This document shows, in pieces, positions 8,212 to 16,793 of a stretch of DNA of 64,000 bases; positions within the stretch are counted from its first letter, which is position 1, and every line of letters starts with the position of its first letter. The notes beneath the pieces were generated by a model that worked only from the letters and a program-made list of their open reading frames with translations, ran no database searches and was not told the origin of the DNA. The stretch covers positions 1 to 64,000 of the forward strand of contig CAAGEZ010000048.1 of the NCBI GenBank assembly GCA_900768995.1. Reading direction: 5' to 3'. Made by a program: the position numbers and the translations under genes. The stretch comes from Oscillospiraceae bacterium (GTDB lineage: Bacteria; Bacillota; Clostridia; Oscillospirales; Ruminococcaceae).

Positions 8212-9555
8212 ATGGCGATCAGAGTAGGAATGGTTTCTCTCGGCTGCTCAAAAAATCAGGTCGATGCGGAGAGAATGTTATATAAGCTAAACGAAAAGGG
8301 CTATGACCTTGTGGGTGACGCTGCCCTTGCGGACGTGGCTATCATCAACACCTGCGGCTTTATCGAATCCGCAAAGCAGGAGGCTATCGACACTATCCTG
8401 GAATTTGCGGAGCTGAAAAAAGAGGGCAGGATAAAGAAAATAATCATCACAGGCTGTCTTGCGGAGAGATACAAGGACGAGGTGCTTTCCGAGATACCTG
8501 AGGCTGACGCCGTTGTGGGAATCGGCTCGAATGACCACATCTGCGACATCGTTGAAAAGGTTATGGGCGGCAATCAGCTCACAAGCTTTGACAGCAAGCT
8601 GAATCTCAGTCTCACAGGCGGACGCATTCAGACCACGCTTTCTTTCTATTCATACCTTAAAATCGCAGACGGCTGTTCAAACTGCTGCTCCTACTGCGCT
8701 ATCCCCTCTATCAGAGGAAAAATGCGCAGCGTGCCTATGGAGGAGCTTTTCAATGAAGCTTCCGAAATGGCTAAAAACGGCGTAAGGGAGCTTATCGTCA
8801 TCGCTCAGGACAGCACACGTTACGGTGAGGACCTTTACGGAAAATCAATGCTCCCCGAGCTTCTCACAAAGCTCTGCGAAATACCCCAGCTCAAGTGGAT
8901 AAGAGTGCTTTACTGCTATCCCGAGAGAATTACCGACGAGCTTATCGACGTTATGGCTAAGGAAGACAAGATCGTCAAGTACATAGATATGCCCATTCAG
9001 CACTGCAACGGCAAGATACTCAAAAATATGAACCGCTGCGGCGATGAAAATACTCTCAGGGAGCTTATCGCAAAGCTGAGAGAGCGCATTCCGGGAATTA
9101 TCCTCAGAACAACTCTCATAACAGGCTTCCCCGGCGAGACCGAGGAGCAGTTTGACGAGCTTGCTGATTTTGTCAAGGATATGGAATTTGACCGTCTCGG
9201 CTGCTTCCCCTATTCCGCCGAGGAGGGCACAAAGGCTGCGCTTATGGACGGTCAGCTTGACGAGGAGACCAAGGAGCACCGTGCCGACATCATTATGGAG
9301 CAGCAGATGGTAATTATGACCGAGAAAAATCATAAGCTCACCGACAAGACCATTGAAGTAGTTGTTGAGGGCTATGACCGCTACGGCGAGTGCTATTTCG
9401 GAAGAAGCGCCGCCGACGCTCCCGAGATCGACGGAAAGATATTCTTCAACTCAAAGAACCGCCGCCTTGTTCCCGGAATATTCGTAAACGTGCATATCAC
9501 CGACATTATGGACTACGATCTGATTGGAGATGTTGTAGATGAACCTGCCGAATAA
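8212..9555 (+). CDS. rimO: Ribosomal protein S12 methylthiotransferase RimO
   Basis: A 447-residue radical-SAM methylthiotransferase that adds a beta-methylthio group to the conserved Asp of ribosomal protein S12. The N-terminal cluster cysteines are Cys12 (GCSKNQVD), Cys48 (NTCGFI) and Cys82 (TGCLAER); the radical-SAM CxxxCxxC is Cys155-Cys159-Cys162; a TRAM domain closes the protein. MVSLGCSKNQVD and SIRGKMRS point to RimO rather than MiaB. AAGGA lies before the ATG at 8212, which is preferred over an upstream in-frame ATG. It overlaps pgsA by 17 bases, a common clostridial arrangement. Confidence 0.95.
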   Translation: MAIRVGMVSLGCSKNQVDAERMLYKLNEKGYDLVGDAALADVAIINTCGFIESAKQEAIDTILEFAELKKEGRIKKIIITGCLAERYKDEVLSEIPEADAVVGIGSNDHICDIVEKVMGGNQLTSFDSKLNLSLTGGRIQTTLSFYSYLKIADGCSNCCSYCAIPSIRGKMRSVPMEELFNEASEMAKNGVRELIVIAQDSTRYGEDLYGKSMLPELLTKLCEIPQLKWIRVLYCYPERITDELIDVMAKEDKIVKYIDMPIQHCNGKILKNMNRCGDENTLRELIAKLRERIPGIILRTTLITGFPGETEEQFDELADFVKDMEFDRLGCFPYSAEEGTKAALMDGQLDEETKEHRADIIMEQQMVIMTEKNHKLTDKTIEVVVEGYDRYGECYFGRSAADAPEIDGKIFFNSKNRRLVPGIFVNVHITDIMDYDLIGDVVDEPAE

Positions 9556-10105
9556 GCTTACAGTCGCAAGAGTTATCCTCGTGCCCTTTTTCATATTCTT
9601 CCTGCTCACCGACATTGTTCCTATGAGCAGTCTCTGGGCACTGATAATCTTCATTCTTGCCTCGATTACCGATGCCCTTGACGGTCACATTGCAAGGAGC
9701 AGAAACCTTGTGACAAACTTCGGAAAATTCCTTGATCCTCTTGCGGACAAGGTGCTGGTAATATCCGCACTTGTGTGCTTCGTTCAGATGGGGCTTGCGG
9801 GAGCAGTTCCCGTGATAATCATTATCGCAAGAGAATTTATGGTGTCAGGACTGAGACTTGTCACCGCAGGCGAGGGCGTTGTGGTCGCCGCAGGCATATG
9901 GGGCAAGCTCAAAACCGCTTTCACAATGGTAGCTATCGTTGCAATACTTTTCTTTGCCGTGATATTCGGCGCAGACCCCTCAGCTTATGCCGGCTGGCTC
10001 GTTATCACCGAGCAGGTACTTATCTGGATATCCACGATACTCACCATTATTTCGGGATTTGTTTATTTAAACGGCTACAAGAGCTACATCAATACTGACA
10101 AGTAA
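9539..10105 (+). CDS. pgsA: CDP-diacylglycerol--glycerol-3-phosphate 3-phosphatidyltransferase
   Basis: A 188-residue integral membrane enzyme making phosphatidylglycerol phosphate. The CDP-alcohol phosphotransferase signature is complete: Asp45, Asp48-Gly49, Ala52-Arg53, Gly62, Asp66 and Asp70, which bind the metal and CDP-DAG. Several hydrophobic helices follow. It starts inside the end of rimO, with GGAG 9 bases before the ATG, so translation is probably coupled. A terminator follows at once. Confidence 0.95.
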   Translation: MNLPNKLTVARVILVPFFIFFLLTDIVPMSSLWALIIFILASITDALDGHIARSRNLVTNFGKFLDPLADKVLVISALVCFVQMGLAGAVPVIIIIAREFMVSGLRLVTAGEGVVVAAGIWGKLKTAFTMVAIVAILFFAVIFGADPSAYAGWLVITEQVLIWISTILTIISGFVYLNGYKSYINTDK

Positions 10106-10111
10106 AATATG

Positions 10112-10144
10112 ATTCCCGCAGGAAATTTCTGCGGGAATTTTTTG
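10112..10144 (+). terminator. Rho-independent terminator of rimO-pgsA
   Basis: Stem ATTCCCGCAG/CTGCGGGAAT with an 7-base loop, then six T. Confidence 0.9.
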
Positions 10145-10152
10145 TAATACGT

Positions 10153-10181
10153 TTGCACTGTCTGTGTTCTTATGATATAAT
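10153..10181 (+). promoter_or_regulatory. Promoter of the PfkB-family kinase
   Basis: TTGCAC (10153-10158), 17-base spacer, TATAAT (10176-10181), directly after the preceding terminator. Confidence 0.75.
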
Positions 10182-10221
10182 TATATAATAGTAAAAACTG
10201 AAAAAAGGGGAATATATTTTT

Positions 10222-11025
10222 ATGACCAAAATAATTTCAATGACAACGATGTGTGCAGATGTTTTTGTTGAAAGCGGAAAGATGCTTGCAGGCGGAGAAG
10301 CGTTGAATTTTGCCACAAATGCCTGCAAATTTCCCGATGTAAAGGTCAGCATTATGGGTGCCATAGGCGATGATGACTGCGGACGTGAGGTTCTTCGTTC
10401 AATTGAGGGCAAACCTGTCGATATATCGGATATCCACATTATAAAGGGCGGCAGGACAGCATCAAACCGCATCTATCTTACAGAAGAGGGTGACCGCTAT
10501 TTCAAAGAAAATTCCTGGGACGGCGGAGTTGACGATACATTTGAGCTGAGTGACAGCGACAAAGAGGCGATTTGCAGCTCGGATATAGTATATATGACCT
10601 GCTACTGCCGCAGCTATGGAGATGTTGTCTCACTGAAAAGCTGTTCTGACTTCAAGCTTGCGGTGGATTTTGATATCCGCCGTGACTTTGACGAAATAGA
10701 AAAGCGCCTGCCTGATATTGACTTTTTCTTTATCAGCGGCAGTGAGGATATACTGCCCGTATTTGAAAAATGGTCTGAAAAATATGATTGTATTTTCAAT
10801 ATTACTCTTGCGGAAAACGGCAGCGTTACATATCACAAAGGGAAAAAACACCTCTGCAAAGCCGTTCCCGTAATGGAAGTCATAGACACAACAGGCTGCG
10901 GAGACAGCTATCACGCCGCATTTTTATGCAGCTATGCCGCAGAGGGCGATATCCAAAAGGCAATGGCTTGCGGCTCTGCCTCAGCTTCGGAAACTCTTTC
11001 CCACATCGGCGGATTTGAATACTGA
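10222..11025 (+). CDS. PfkB-family carbohydrate kinase (fructoselysine-kinase-like)
   Basis: A 267-residue ribokinase-fold sugar kinase using ATP. The N-terminal GGEALNFATNACKF and GAIGDDDCGREV bind the sugar, and the DTTGCGDSYHA signature (from residue 222) holds the anion hole and the catalytic base Asp228. It is short for the family (usually about 300), as in FrlD-type fructosamine kinases, which it resembles in the first 100 residues. No deglycase or transporter lies next to it, so the substrate is open. AGGGGA precedes the ATG. Single gene between its own promoter and a bidirectional terminator. Confidence 0.82.
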   Translation: MTKIISMTTMCADVFVESGKMLAGGEALNFATNACKFPDVKVSIMGAIGDDDCGREVLRSIEGKPVDISDIHIIKGGRTASNRIYLTEEGDRYFKENSWDGGVDDTFELSDSDKEAICSSDIVYMTCYCRSYGDVVSLKSCSDFKLAVDFDIRRDFDEIEKRLPDIDFFFISGSEDILPVFEKWSEKYDCIFNITLAENGSVTYHKGKKHLCKAVPVMEVIDTTGCGDSYHAAFLCSYAAEGDIQKAMACGSASASETLSHIGGFEY

Positions 11026-11033
11026 TATACAAA

Positions 11034-11062
11034 AAGGTCGGCACATTTTCTGTACCGACCTT
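11034..11062. terminator. Bidirectional terminator between kinase and murA
   Basis: Stem AAGGTCGG(CAC)/(GTA)CCGACCTT; T-rich sequence follows on the right and a five-T run on the left when read leftward. It serves both convergent genes. Confidence 0.75.
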
Positions 11063-11082
11063 AAATTTTATTATAATATAAA

Positions 11083-12369
11083 TCAAAGTGCCACCTTGCG
11101 GACGGAAGTGCCCGGTACGGTCTTTTTCTCAATGTCCGCACCCAAAGCTCTGAGCTTCTGCTCAATGTCCTCATAGCCACGTTCAATGTGGTATATGTCG
11201 TCAATTTCCGTAACGCCGCTTGCCGCAAGACCTGCGATGATAAGCGCCGCACCTGCTCTCAGGTCGGGAGCGGTAACGGGTGCGCCCATAAGCTTGCCTA
11301 CGCCCTCGATAACGGCAACTCTGCCCTCAACGGAAATGTCAGCACCCATTCTTCTCAGCTCATCAACATAACGGAAACGATTGTTGAATATCTCGTCCGT
11401 AACGATGCTGGTACCCTCTGCAAGGCAGAGAAGTGTGGATATCTGAGGCTGCATATCTGTGGGGAAACCGGGGTGGGGCATTGTTTTGATGCTTGTCTTT
11501 ACAAGAGGACCGTCAACGGAAATTCTCACGCTGTCGTCAAATTCCTCAACGTTAACGCCAATTTTCGCAAGCTTCTGGGTAATGGACTCAAGATGCTTGG
11601 GGATAACGTTCTTGATAAGCACATTGCCCTTTGTGGCAGCCGCAGCCACCATATATGTTCCTGCCTCGATCTGATCGGGGATAATAGCATAGTTTGTGCC
11701 CTTAAGGTGTTTAACGCCTCTTATCTTGATAACGTCGGTGCCTGCACCCATAATGTCAGCACCCATAGAGTTGAGGAAGTTTGCAAGGTCAACGATATGA
11801 GGCTCCTTAGCGGCATTCTCGATAACTGTAAGACCTGTTGCCTTGACAGCCGCAAGCATTGCATTGATGGTAGCACCCACGGTTATCTTGTCAAAATATA
11901 TCTGTGCGCCGATAAGTGAATCCGCACAAATGTCTATCATACCATTGTCAAGTGTGCAGGTCGCTCCAAGAGCGGTAAATGCCTTAAGGTGCTGGTCAAT
12001 GGGACGGTCGCCGAGATAGCAGCCGCCGGGCATTGAAACTCTTGCTCTGCCGAACTTGCCGAGAAGAGTTCCGAGGAAATAATAGGAAGCTCTCATATGG
12101 CGTGCAAGCTCATAGGGAACAACAGGATCCTTTATATTGCCCGCATCGATGCGGTAAGTATTCTTGTCCAGCTTCTGAACGTCCGCACCCATTTCGTAGA
12201 GGATACGCAGAGAAATGGAAACGTCGCTGATATTGGGTATATTTTCAAGCACGCAGGGACCGTCAGCCAGTATAACAGCGGGAATTATCGCCACAACAGC
12301 GTTCTTCGCACCGCTTATTACGACCTCGCCCTCAAGCCGTCTGCCGCCTTTTATAATAAACTTTTCCAA
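11083..12369 (-). CDS. murA: UDP-N-acetylglucosamine 1-carboxyvinyltransferase
   Basis: A 428-residue cytosolic enzyme that transfers enolpyruvate from PEP to UDP-GlcNAc, the first committed step of peptidoglycan synthesis. Lys22-Asn23 (GAKNA) and the PEP-binding, fosfomycin-targeted Cys117 (MPGGCYLG) are present, so it should be fosfomycin-sensitive. The start is a TTG at 12369, chosen because GGGAG lies 9-10 bases upstream and the product then begins MEKFIIKGG as in relatives; a TTG at 12393 has no site. A TATAAT box (12425-12430, leftward) lies upstream. Confidence 0.93.
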   Translation of the reverse strand: MEKFIIKGGRRLEGEVVISGAKNAVVAIIPAVILADGPCVLENIPNISDVSISLRILYEMGADVQKLDKNTYRIDAGNIKDPVVPYELARHMRASYYFLGTLLGKFGRARVSMPGGCYLGDRPIDQHLKAFTALGATCTLDNGMIDICADSLIGAQIYFDKITVGATINAMLAAVKATGLTVIENAAKEPHIVDLANFLNSMGADIMGAGTDVIKIRGVKHLKGTNYAIIPDQIEAGTYMVAAAATKGNVLIKNVIPKHLESITQKLAKIGVNVEEFDDSVRISVDGPLVKTSIKTMPHPGFPTDMQPQISTLLCLAEGTSIVTDEIFNNRFRYVDELRRMGADISVEGRVAVIEGVGKLMGAPVTAPDLRAGAALIIAGLAASGVTEIDDIYHIERGYEDIEQKLRALGADIEKKTVPGTSVRKVAL

Positions 12370-12393
12370 AGTTAAAATCTCCCGTGACCGCAA

Positions 12394-12568
12394 GTCACCC
12401 TGCGGATTTTTTATTGCACTAACTATTATAACACATTGACTGCCAAATTAAAAGCATTTTTCTCTAATAAAACTGACGGAAATTTTATGAGAACTTTTGA
12501 AATTAATGTCATTGTGTACAAAAAATACCCGTGTCAATTTTTTCGATAAAAAATTCGGGGCTGTTTTT
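12394..12568. other. Intergenic, left half: murA upstream region
   Basis: AT-rich sequence of about 175 bases with no ORF bearing a ribosome binding site. It contains the leftward -10 box of murA at 12425-12430; a convincing -35 is not seen (TTTAAT at 16 bases is weak). Confidence 0.4.
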
Positions 12569-12614
12569 GTAACCGTTTTGTAATATGCACAATTTTACGT
12601 TACCATTTTGTAAT
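12569..12614. repeat. Direct repeat GTWACCRTTTTGTAAT, two copies
   Basis: GTAACCGTTTTGTAAT (12569-12584) and GTTACCATTTTGTAAT (12599-12614) match at 14 of 16 positions and are exactly 30 bases apart, about three DNA turns. They lie upstream of the site-2 protease gene and far upstream of murA, which fits a regulator-binding pair. Confidence 0.45.
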
Positions 12615-12691
12615 CTTTGCGCATTACTTAGCCGCAAAGTCATATTCCACCACATATTTCCATATTATTTCAGGAAAGGACTGATATAACT

Positions 12692-13282
12692 ATGGACTGC
12701 GGAGCTGATTTTTATGCGGGAGGGGTGCATTTCAGGCTGACCTTCGGGTTTCTGTCAGTCTGGGCACTGCTCCTGCTACAAAGCACATTTTCCGAGACCG
12801 CCGCAATGGCATTTGCCTGCTGCGCTCTCCACGAGCTTGGGCATATCACGGCAATGAAGCTCTTCGGCATACATATCAAAGGGCTGACCCTTTACAGCGG
12901 CGGCGTAAAGCTGAAAAGCGACAATCTCGCCCTTTGCGGCACATTAACGGAAATATCTGTGCTGGCGGCAGGACCGCTTGTAAATCTGCTTCTTGGGGCG
13001 GCAGGGTGCTTTTTCGGGAACAGGCTTTTTGCGGGGATAAACATATCGCTGCTTTTGTTCAATCTCCTGCCCCTTTCCTCCCTTGACGGCGGACGAATCC
13101 TTGCGGCGGTATCCGAAAGGTTCTGTCCCCTTTGGGATATACACAGGCTTTTTAGAATATCGGACATACTTCTCGGCATCGGCGGGGCGGTGCTGTTTTT
13201 TATGTCAGGCAGCGTGAGCTTTACTCTGCCGCTGACAATGGGGGTGATGATACTTGAGGGGCTTATTGACGGGCGAAAATAG
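12692..13282 (+). CDS. Site-2 protease family protein (M50, SpoIVFB-like)
   Basis: A 196-residue intramembrane zinc metalloprotease. The zinc ligands are His47 and His51 with catalytic Glu48 in HELGH, and Asp132 in LDGGRI is the third ligand; both lie within hydrophobic segments. Size and the single catalytic core without a PDZ or CBS domain resemble SpoIVFB, the pro-sigma-K processing protease, rather than RseP, but no spoIVFA neighbour is present, so a sporulation role is only an inference. AAAGGA precedes the ATG. Confidence 0.85.
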   Translation: MDCGADFYAGGVHFRLTFGFLSVWALLLLQSTFSETAAMAFACCALHELGHITAMKLFGIHIKGLTLYSGGVKLKSDNLALCGTLTEISVLAAGPLVNLLLGAAGCFFGNRLFAGINISLLLFNLLPLSSLDGGRILAAVSERFCPLWDIHRLFRISDILLGIGGAVLFFMSGSVSFTLPLTMGVMILEGLIDGRK

Positions 13283-13385
13283 CAGCAGGCTGATTTATAT
13301 AATTCCGTCCACATACATTATAATGGTATAACACTCAAAACTACCTTTCTGCTTCTTTTTTACGCACAAAGTTTCCATTGCGGTA

Positions 13386-13414
13386 TTGCTTTAATTCCGA
13401 TAATATGGTATAAT
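13386..13414 (+). promoter_or_regulatory. Promoter of the amidohydrolase gene
   Basis: TTGCTT (13386-13391), 17-base spacer, TATAAT (13409-13414), 36 bases before the ATG. Confidence 0.75.
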
Positions 13415-13449
13415 GATAATGAATATCTGCGAACGAAAGGAAGTTTTGT

Positions 13450-14718
13450 ATGAATATCCTTATCAAGAACATAAAAATGTTTGTGTGCGGAGACATAGCC
13501 GAGGGAGACATCTGCATTTCGGGGGACACTGTAACCGCCGCAGGAACACAGCCTGAGGGCTTTACTGCCGACAAAATAATAGACGGCTCTGGAAAGCTTG
13601 CCATACCCGGACTTATGAACTGCCACGCCCATTCATATATGTCCCTTTTCCGCAACCTTGCGGACGACCTCACCTTTGAGGACTGGCTCTTCGGAAGCAT
13701 AATGCCACGAGAGGATATGCTCACTCCCGATGATGCATACTGGGGCGCAATGCTCTCCTGTGCGGAGATGATAAAGAGCGGCACTGTCTGCTTTATGGAT
13801 ATGCATATGTTCCCGATAAAGTGTGCGGAAGCCGCAAAGACGCTCGGTATGAAAGCCGTCATGACACGAGGCCTCACAGGTCCCGACAGAACGGAAAAGG
13901 ACGCAATACGCCGCTATAACGAGCATATGCAGGAAAGGGAGCAGTTCAAAGATGACCCACTTATAAGCTTCAAGCTTGGCCCTCACGCAATATACACCTG
14001 CGGCAGGGATTATCTTGAATTTCTCATTGAAAAGGCAAAGGAAACGAAGCAGGAATTTCACATTCACCTTTCCGAAACCCTGAACGAGGTCAAGAACTGC
14101 TACAAGGAGCACGGCAAATCCCCCGTGGAATATCTTGATGAGCTGGGCTTTTTTGATGTAAAGACCGCCGCCGCTCACTGCGTTCACCTTTCCGAGCACG
14201 ATATGGATATTCTTGCGGAGAAAAACGTCAGCGTTATCCACAATCCAAAGAGCAATCTCAAGCTTGCAAACGGCATTGCCCCCATTCCTCACCTTATGGA
14301 AAAGAATGTGAACATCTGTATGGGCACTGACAGTCAGGCGTCCAACAACACTCTCAATATGTTCACCGAAATGAACTACGCCGCTCTCCTCCACAAAGGC
14401 ACCACGGGCATTCCCACCGTATGCGCCGCAAGAGAGGTGCTTGATTTTGCCACCATAAATGCCGCAAAGGCGCTGGGCTTTGAAAAATCGGGAGCAATTG
14501 CATCGGGAAATAAGGCTGACATTGCCATACTTGACCTTGACCGTCCCGAATTTTACCCCCGCAATGACCTGACCGCCGCTCTTGTATATTCCGCAAACGG
14601 CAGCGAGGTTGACACCGTTATCATTAACGGCGACATCGTTCTTGAAAAGGGCAGGCTCACAAAATTTGACGAAGAGGAAATCTACTCAAAGGCAAGAGAG
14701 GCTGCGGAGAAATTCTGA
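13450..14718 (+). CDS. Amidohydrolase, SAH/MTA/5'-deoxyadenosine deaminase family
   Basis: A 422-residue metal-dependent deaminase of the MtaD/SsnA/DadD branch. Metal-binding residues are His59 and His61 (CHAHS), His206 (FHIHLSE, with Glu209), His243 or His246 (AAHCVH) and Asp294 (MGTDSQAS). Relatives deaminate S-adenosylhomocysteine, methylthioadenosine or 5'-deoxyadenosine to the inosyl compounds. The SAH-hydrolase family gene 560 bases downstream supports a SAH or S-inosylhomocysteine route (inference). It has its own promoter and an AAAGGA site. An alternative is a guanine or chlorohydrolase-type activity. Confidence 0.87.
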   Translation: MNILIKNIKMFVCGDIAEGDICISGDTVTAAGTQPEGFTADKIIDGSGKLAIPGLMNCHAHSYMSLFRNLADDLTFEDWLFGSIMPREDMLTPDDAYWGAMLSCAEMIKSGTVCFMDMHMFPIKCAEAAKTLGMKAVMTRGLTGPDRTEKDAIRRYNEHMQEREQFKDDPLISFKLGPHAIYTCGRDYLEFLIEKAKETKQEFHIHLSETLNEVKNCYKEHGKSPVEYLDELGFFDVKTAAAHCVHLSEHDMDILAEKNVSVIHNPKSNLKLANGIAPIPHLMEKNVNICMGTDSQASNNTLNMFTEMNYAALLHKGTTGIPTVCAAREVLDFATINAAKALGFEKSGAIASGNKADIAILDLDRPEFYPRNDLTAALVYSANGSEVDTVIINGDIVLEKGRLTKFDEEEIYSKAREAAEKF

Positions 14719-14825
14719 GCAGGACTGTGCCTGCTCCGCTCATTTCATAGTTTTGTGGGGCGGGGAGCGAAAAATGTCCCAAGACAGGTTCTCCGTTCTA
14801 TATGCCGCAAAAGGAAATATATGTT

Positions 14826-15161
14826 ATGAATATTATAGGACAAACCGTGACCGTTACCGTTGACAGACCGCTTGGCAGCCTCCACCCCCAGCACAGGGAT
14901 ATGTACTATCCCGTGAATTACGGCTATGTCAAAGGGACGACCGCTCCCGACGGCGAGGAGCAGGACGCATACATTCTCGGTGTGAATGAGCCTGTCAATG
15001 AATTTACGGGAAAGGTCATCGCCGTTATCCACAGGTTTGATGACGTTGAGGAAAAATGGGTGGTTGCTCCCGAGGGTATGTCATTTACCGAAGAGGAAAT
15101 ATGGGAGCGGGTGTGCTTTCAGGAGAAGTATTTCCGGGCGGAAATCATTATGCCGATGTAA
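14826..15161 (+). CDS. Small inorganic pyrophosphatase-like protein
   Basis: A 111-residue protein of the short clostridial diphosphatase-like group. The family I pyrophosphatase strand YPVNYGYV, the acidic DGEEQDAYILGV (in which the catalytic EXDXXD-like residues fall) and GKVIAVIHR are clear, but the protein is about 60 residues shorter than the bacterial enzyme, so true pyrophosphatase activity is unproven. The ATG at 14826 is chosen for AAAGGA 10 bases upstream. A GC-rich hairpin (14717-14736) between it and the amidohydrolase has only a weak T-run and may attenuate transcription. Confidence 0.75.
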   Translation: MNIIGQTVTVTVDRPLGSLHPQHRDMYYPVNYGYVKGTTAPDGEEQDAYILGVNEPVNEFTGKVIAVIHRFDDVEEKWVVAPEGMSFTEEEIWERVCFQEKYFRAEIIMPM

Positions 15162-15279
15162 GGGACAGTATGATTTTCCAATAGGCAAGAAAAATTTAAT
15201 AGCAAAAATAATCTGACCGTCAGATTTCAATTTGTCCACCAACCAAACCAATAAACCAAAACCGAAAGGAAAGATAAAA

Positions 15280-16530
15280 ATGTCAAATACAAGTGAGATC
15301 AGAAACCCCGAACTCTGGGAAAGCGGAGCAAGAAAAATTCAGTGGGTAAAGCAGAATATGCCCCTGCTCAGAGGCATTGAAAAGGAATTTTCCGAAACCA
15401 AGCCCTTTGCGGGACTGAAAATTGCCCTCTCCGTTCATCTTGAAGCAAAGACCGCATATCTCTGCAAGGTGCTTGCCGCAGGCAGTGCGGATATGTACGT
15501 AACAGGCTCAAATCCCCTGTCCACTCAGGACGACGTTGCGGCGGCTCTTGTTCACGACGGCTTAAAGGTATTTGCGTGGTACAACGCAACAGATGAGGAG
15601 TATCACAGCCACATTGCCCGTGTTATCGAAGCAGGACCCAACATCATCATTGATGACGGCGGCGACCTTGTTCACCTTATCCACACCGAGCACCCCGAGC
15701 TTATCCCCAACGTTATCGGCGGCTGCGAGGAGACCACCACAGGCATTATCCGCCTTATCGCAATGAACAGAGCAGGGGAGCTGAAATTCCCTATGGTGCT
15801 TGTGAACAACGCCGACTGCAAGCATCTTTTCGATAACCGCTACGGCACAGGTCAGTCCGTATGGGACGGCATCAACCGCACCACCAACCTTATCGTTGCG
15901 GGCAAGAATGTTGTTGTTGCGGGCTATGGCTGGTGCGGCAAGGGCGTTGCAATGAGAGCAAAGGGACTTGGCGCTGACGTTATCGTCACCGAAGTTGACC
16001 CAATAAAGGCAATGGAGGCTGTAATGGACGGCTTTAAGGTGATGAAAATGGAGGAGGCCGCAAAGGTCGGCGATTTCTTCGTTACCGTAACAGGCTGCGA
16101 CGGCGTTATCACCGAAAAGAGCTTTATGAATATGAAGGATGGCGCAGTGTGCTGCAATGCAGGTCATTTTGACTGCGAGGTTGACGTTGCTTGGCTCAGA
16201 AACAACTGCGTGAAGTCCTGGGTAGCAAGAAACAACATTATGGGCTATGAGCTGAAAAACGGCAGAAGCGTTTATATCATCGCCGAGGGCAGACTTGTAA
16301 ACCTTGCCGCAGGTGACGGACACCCTGCCGAAATTATGGATATGTCATTTGCTGTTCAGGCGATGAGTGCACTTCACCTTGTAAAGAACAAGGGCAAGCT
16401 TGACAGTATGATAATCGACGTTCCCCGTGAGGTGGATATGGAAATTGCCCGCAGAAAGCTTGCTGCATGGGATATCGAAATAGACAGGCTCACACCCGAG
16501 CAGGAAGCATATCTTAACAAGGGACTTTGA
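15280..16530 (+). CDS. ahcY: Adenosylhomocysteinase family enzyme (possibly S-inosylhomocysteine hydrolase)
   Basis: A 416-residue NAD-dependent hydrolase that splits S-adenosylhomocysteine, or its inosyl form, into homocysteine and nucleoside. Family motifs: NPLSTQDDV, the AGYGWCGKG NAD-binding loop, NAGHFDCEV and LAAGDGHP. The protein is of the short archaeal/Thermotoga type. In the base-contacting segment it has HLEAKTA (His53, Glu55, Lys57) where the mammalian enzyme has Thr57 and Glu59, so base specificity may differ. AAAGGA fixes the ATG at 15280. It follows a SAH-deaminase-type gene, consistent with SAM recycling. Confidence 0.88.
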   Translation: MSNTSEIRNPELWESGARKIQWVKQNMPLLRGIEKEFSETKPFAGLKIALSVHLEAKTAYLCKVLAAGSADMYVTGSNPLSTQDDVAAALVHDGLKVFAWYNATDEEYHSHIARVIEAGPNIIIDDGGDLVHLIHTEHPELIPNVIGGCEETTTGIIRLIAMNRAGELKFPMVLVNNADCKHLFDNRYGTGQSVWDGINRTTNLIVAGKNVVVAGYGWCGKGVAMRAKGLGADVIVTEVDPIKAMEAVMDGFKVMKMEEAAKVGDFFVTVTGCDGVITEKSFMNMKDGAVCCNAGHFDCEVDVAWLRNNCVKSWVARNNIMGYELKNGRSVYIIAEGRLVNLAAGDGHPAEIMDMSFAVQAMSALHLVKNKGKLDSMIIDVPREVDMEIARRKLAAWDIEIDRLTPEQEAYLNKGL

Positions 16531-16553
16531 TAAAAGTGCAGAGGTGTGCATAT

Positions 16554-16793
16554 ATGAAAAAGCTTATGATATTTACTTCTCTCGCCGCAGCTATGGCTGT
16601 ATTTTCTGCCTGCGGTGGCGATGAGACCTATGTTGATAAAGCACAGAACGCCCTTGAAAGCGCACAGAACGCTGTAGGCGAAGCCGCCGACACAAAGGCT
16701 TCGCAGCTTGCCGATGCCGCTGTGGGAGATATGGATATCCCCGATATGAACGGAGAAACAGAGCTGCCTGACATTGACAGCCTGACAGAATGA
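16554..16793 (+). CDS. Small predicted lipoprotein
   Basis: A 79-residue precursor with a lipoprotein signal (KK, hydrophobic core, FSAC lipobox with Cys near residue 20) and an acidic, Ala-rich mature part that looks helical (NALESAQNAVGEAADTKASQ). No family is recognised. AGAGGTG lies 8 bases before the ATG. Its stop codon overlaps the start of the next gene by ATGA, so the two are translationally coupled and may work together at the membrane. Confidence 0.65.
   Translation: MKKLMIFTSLAAAMAVFSACGGDETYVDKAQNALESAQNAVGEAADTKASQLADAAVGDMDIPDMNGETELPDIDSLTE

Noticed and set aside
12640..12668. Sigma-E-like promoter (TCATATT, 14 bases, CATATTAT) before the site-2 protease
   Set aside because: The -10 matches only in part and a start at the usual distance would cut into the ribosome binding site; too weak to call, though it would suit a sporulation protease.
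15162..15279. SAH or SAM riboswitch ahead of the SAH-hydrolase gene
   Set aside because: No conserved helix pattern or terminator is seen in the 118-base spacer.
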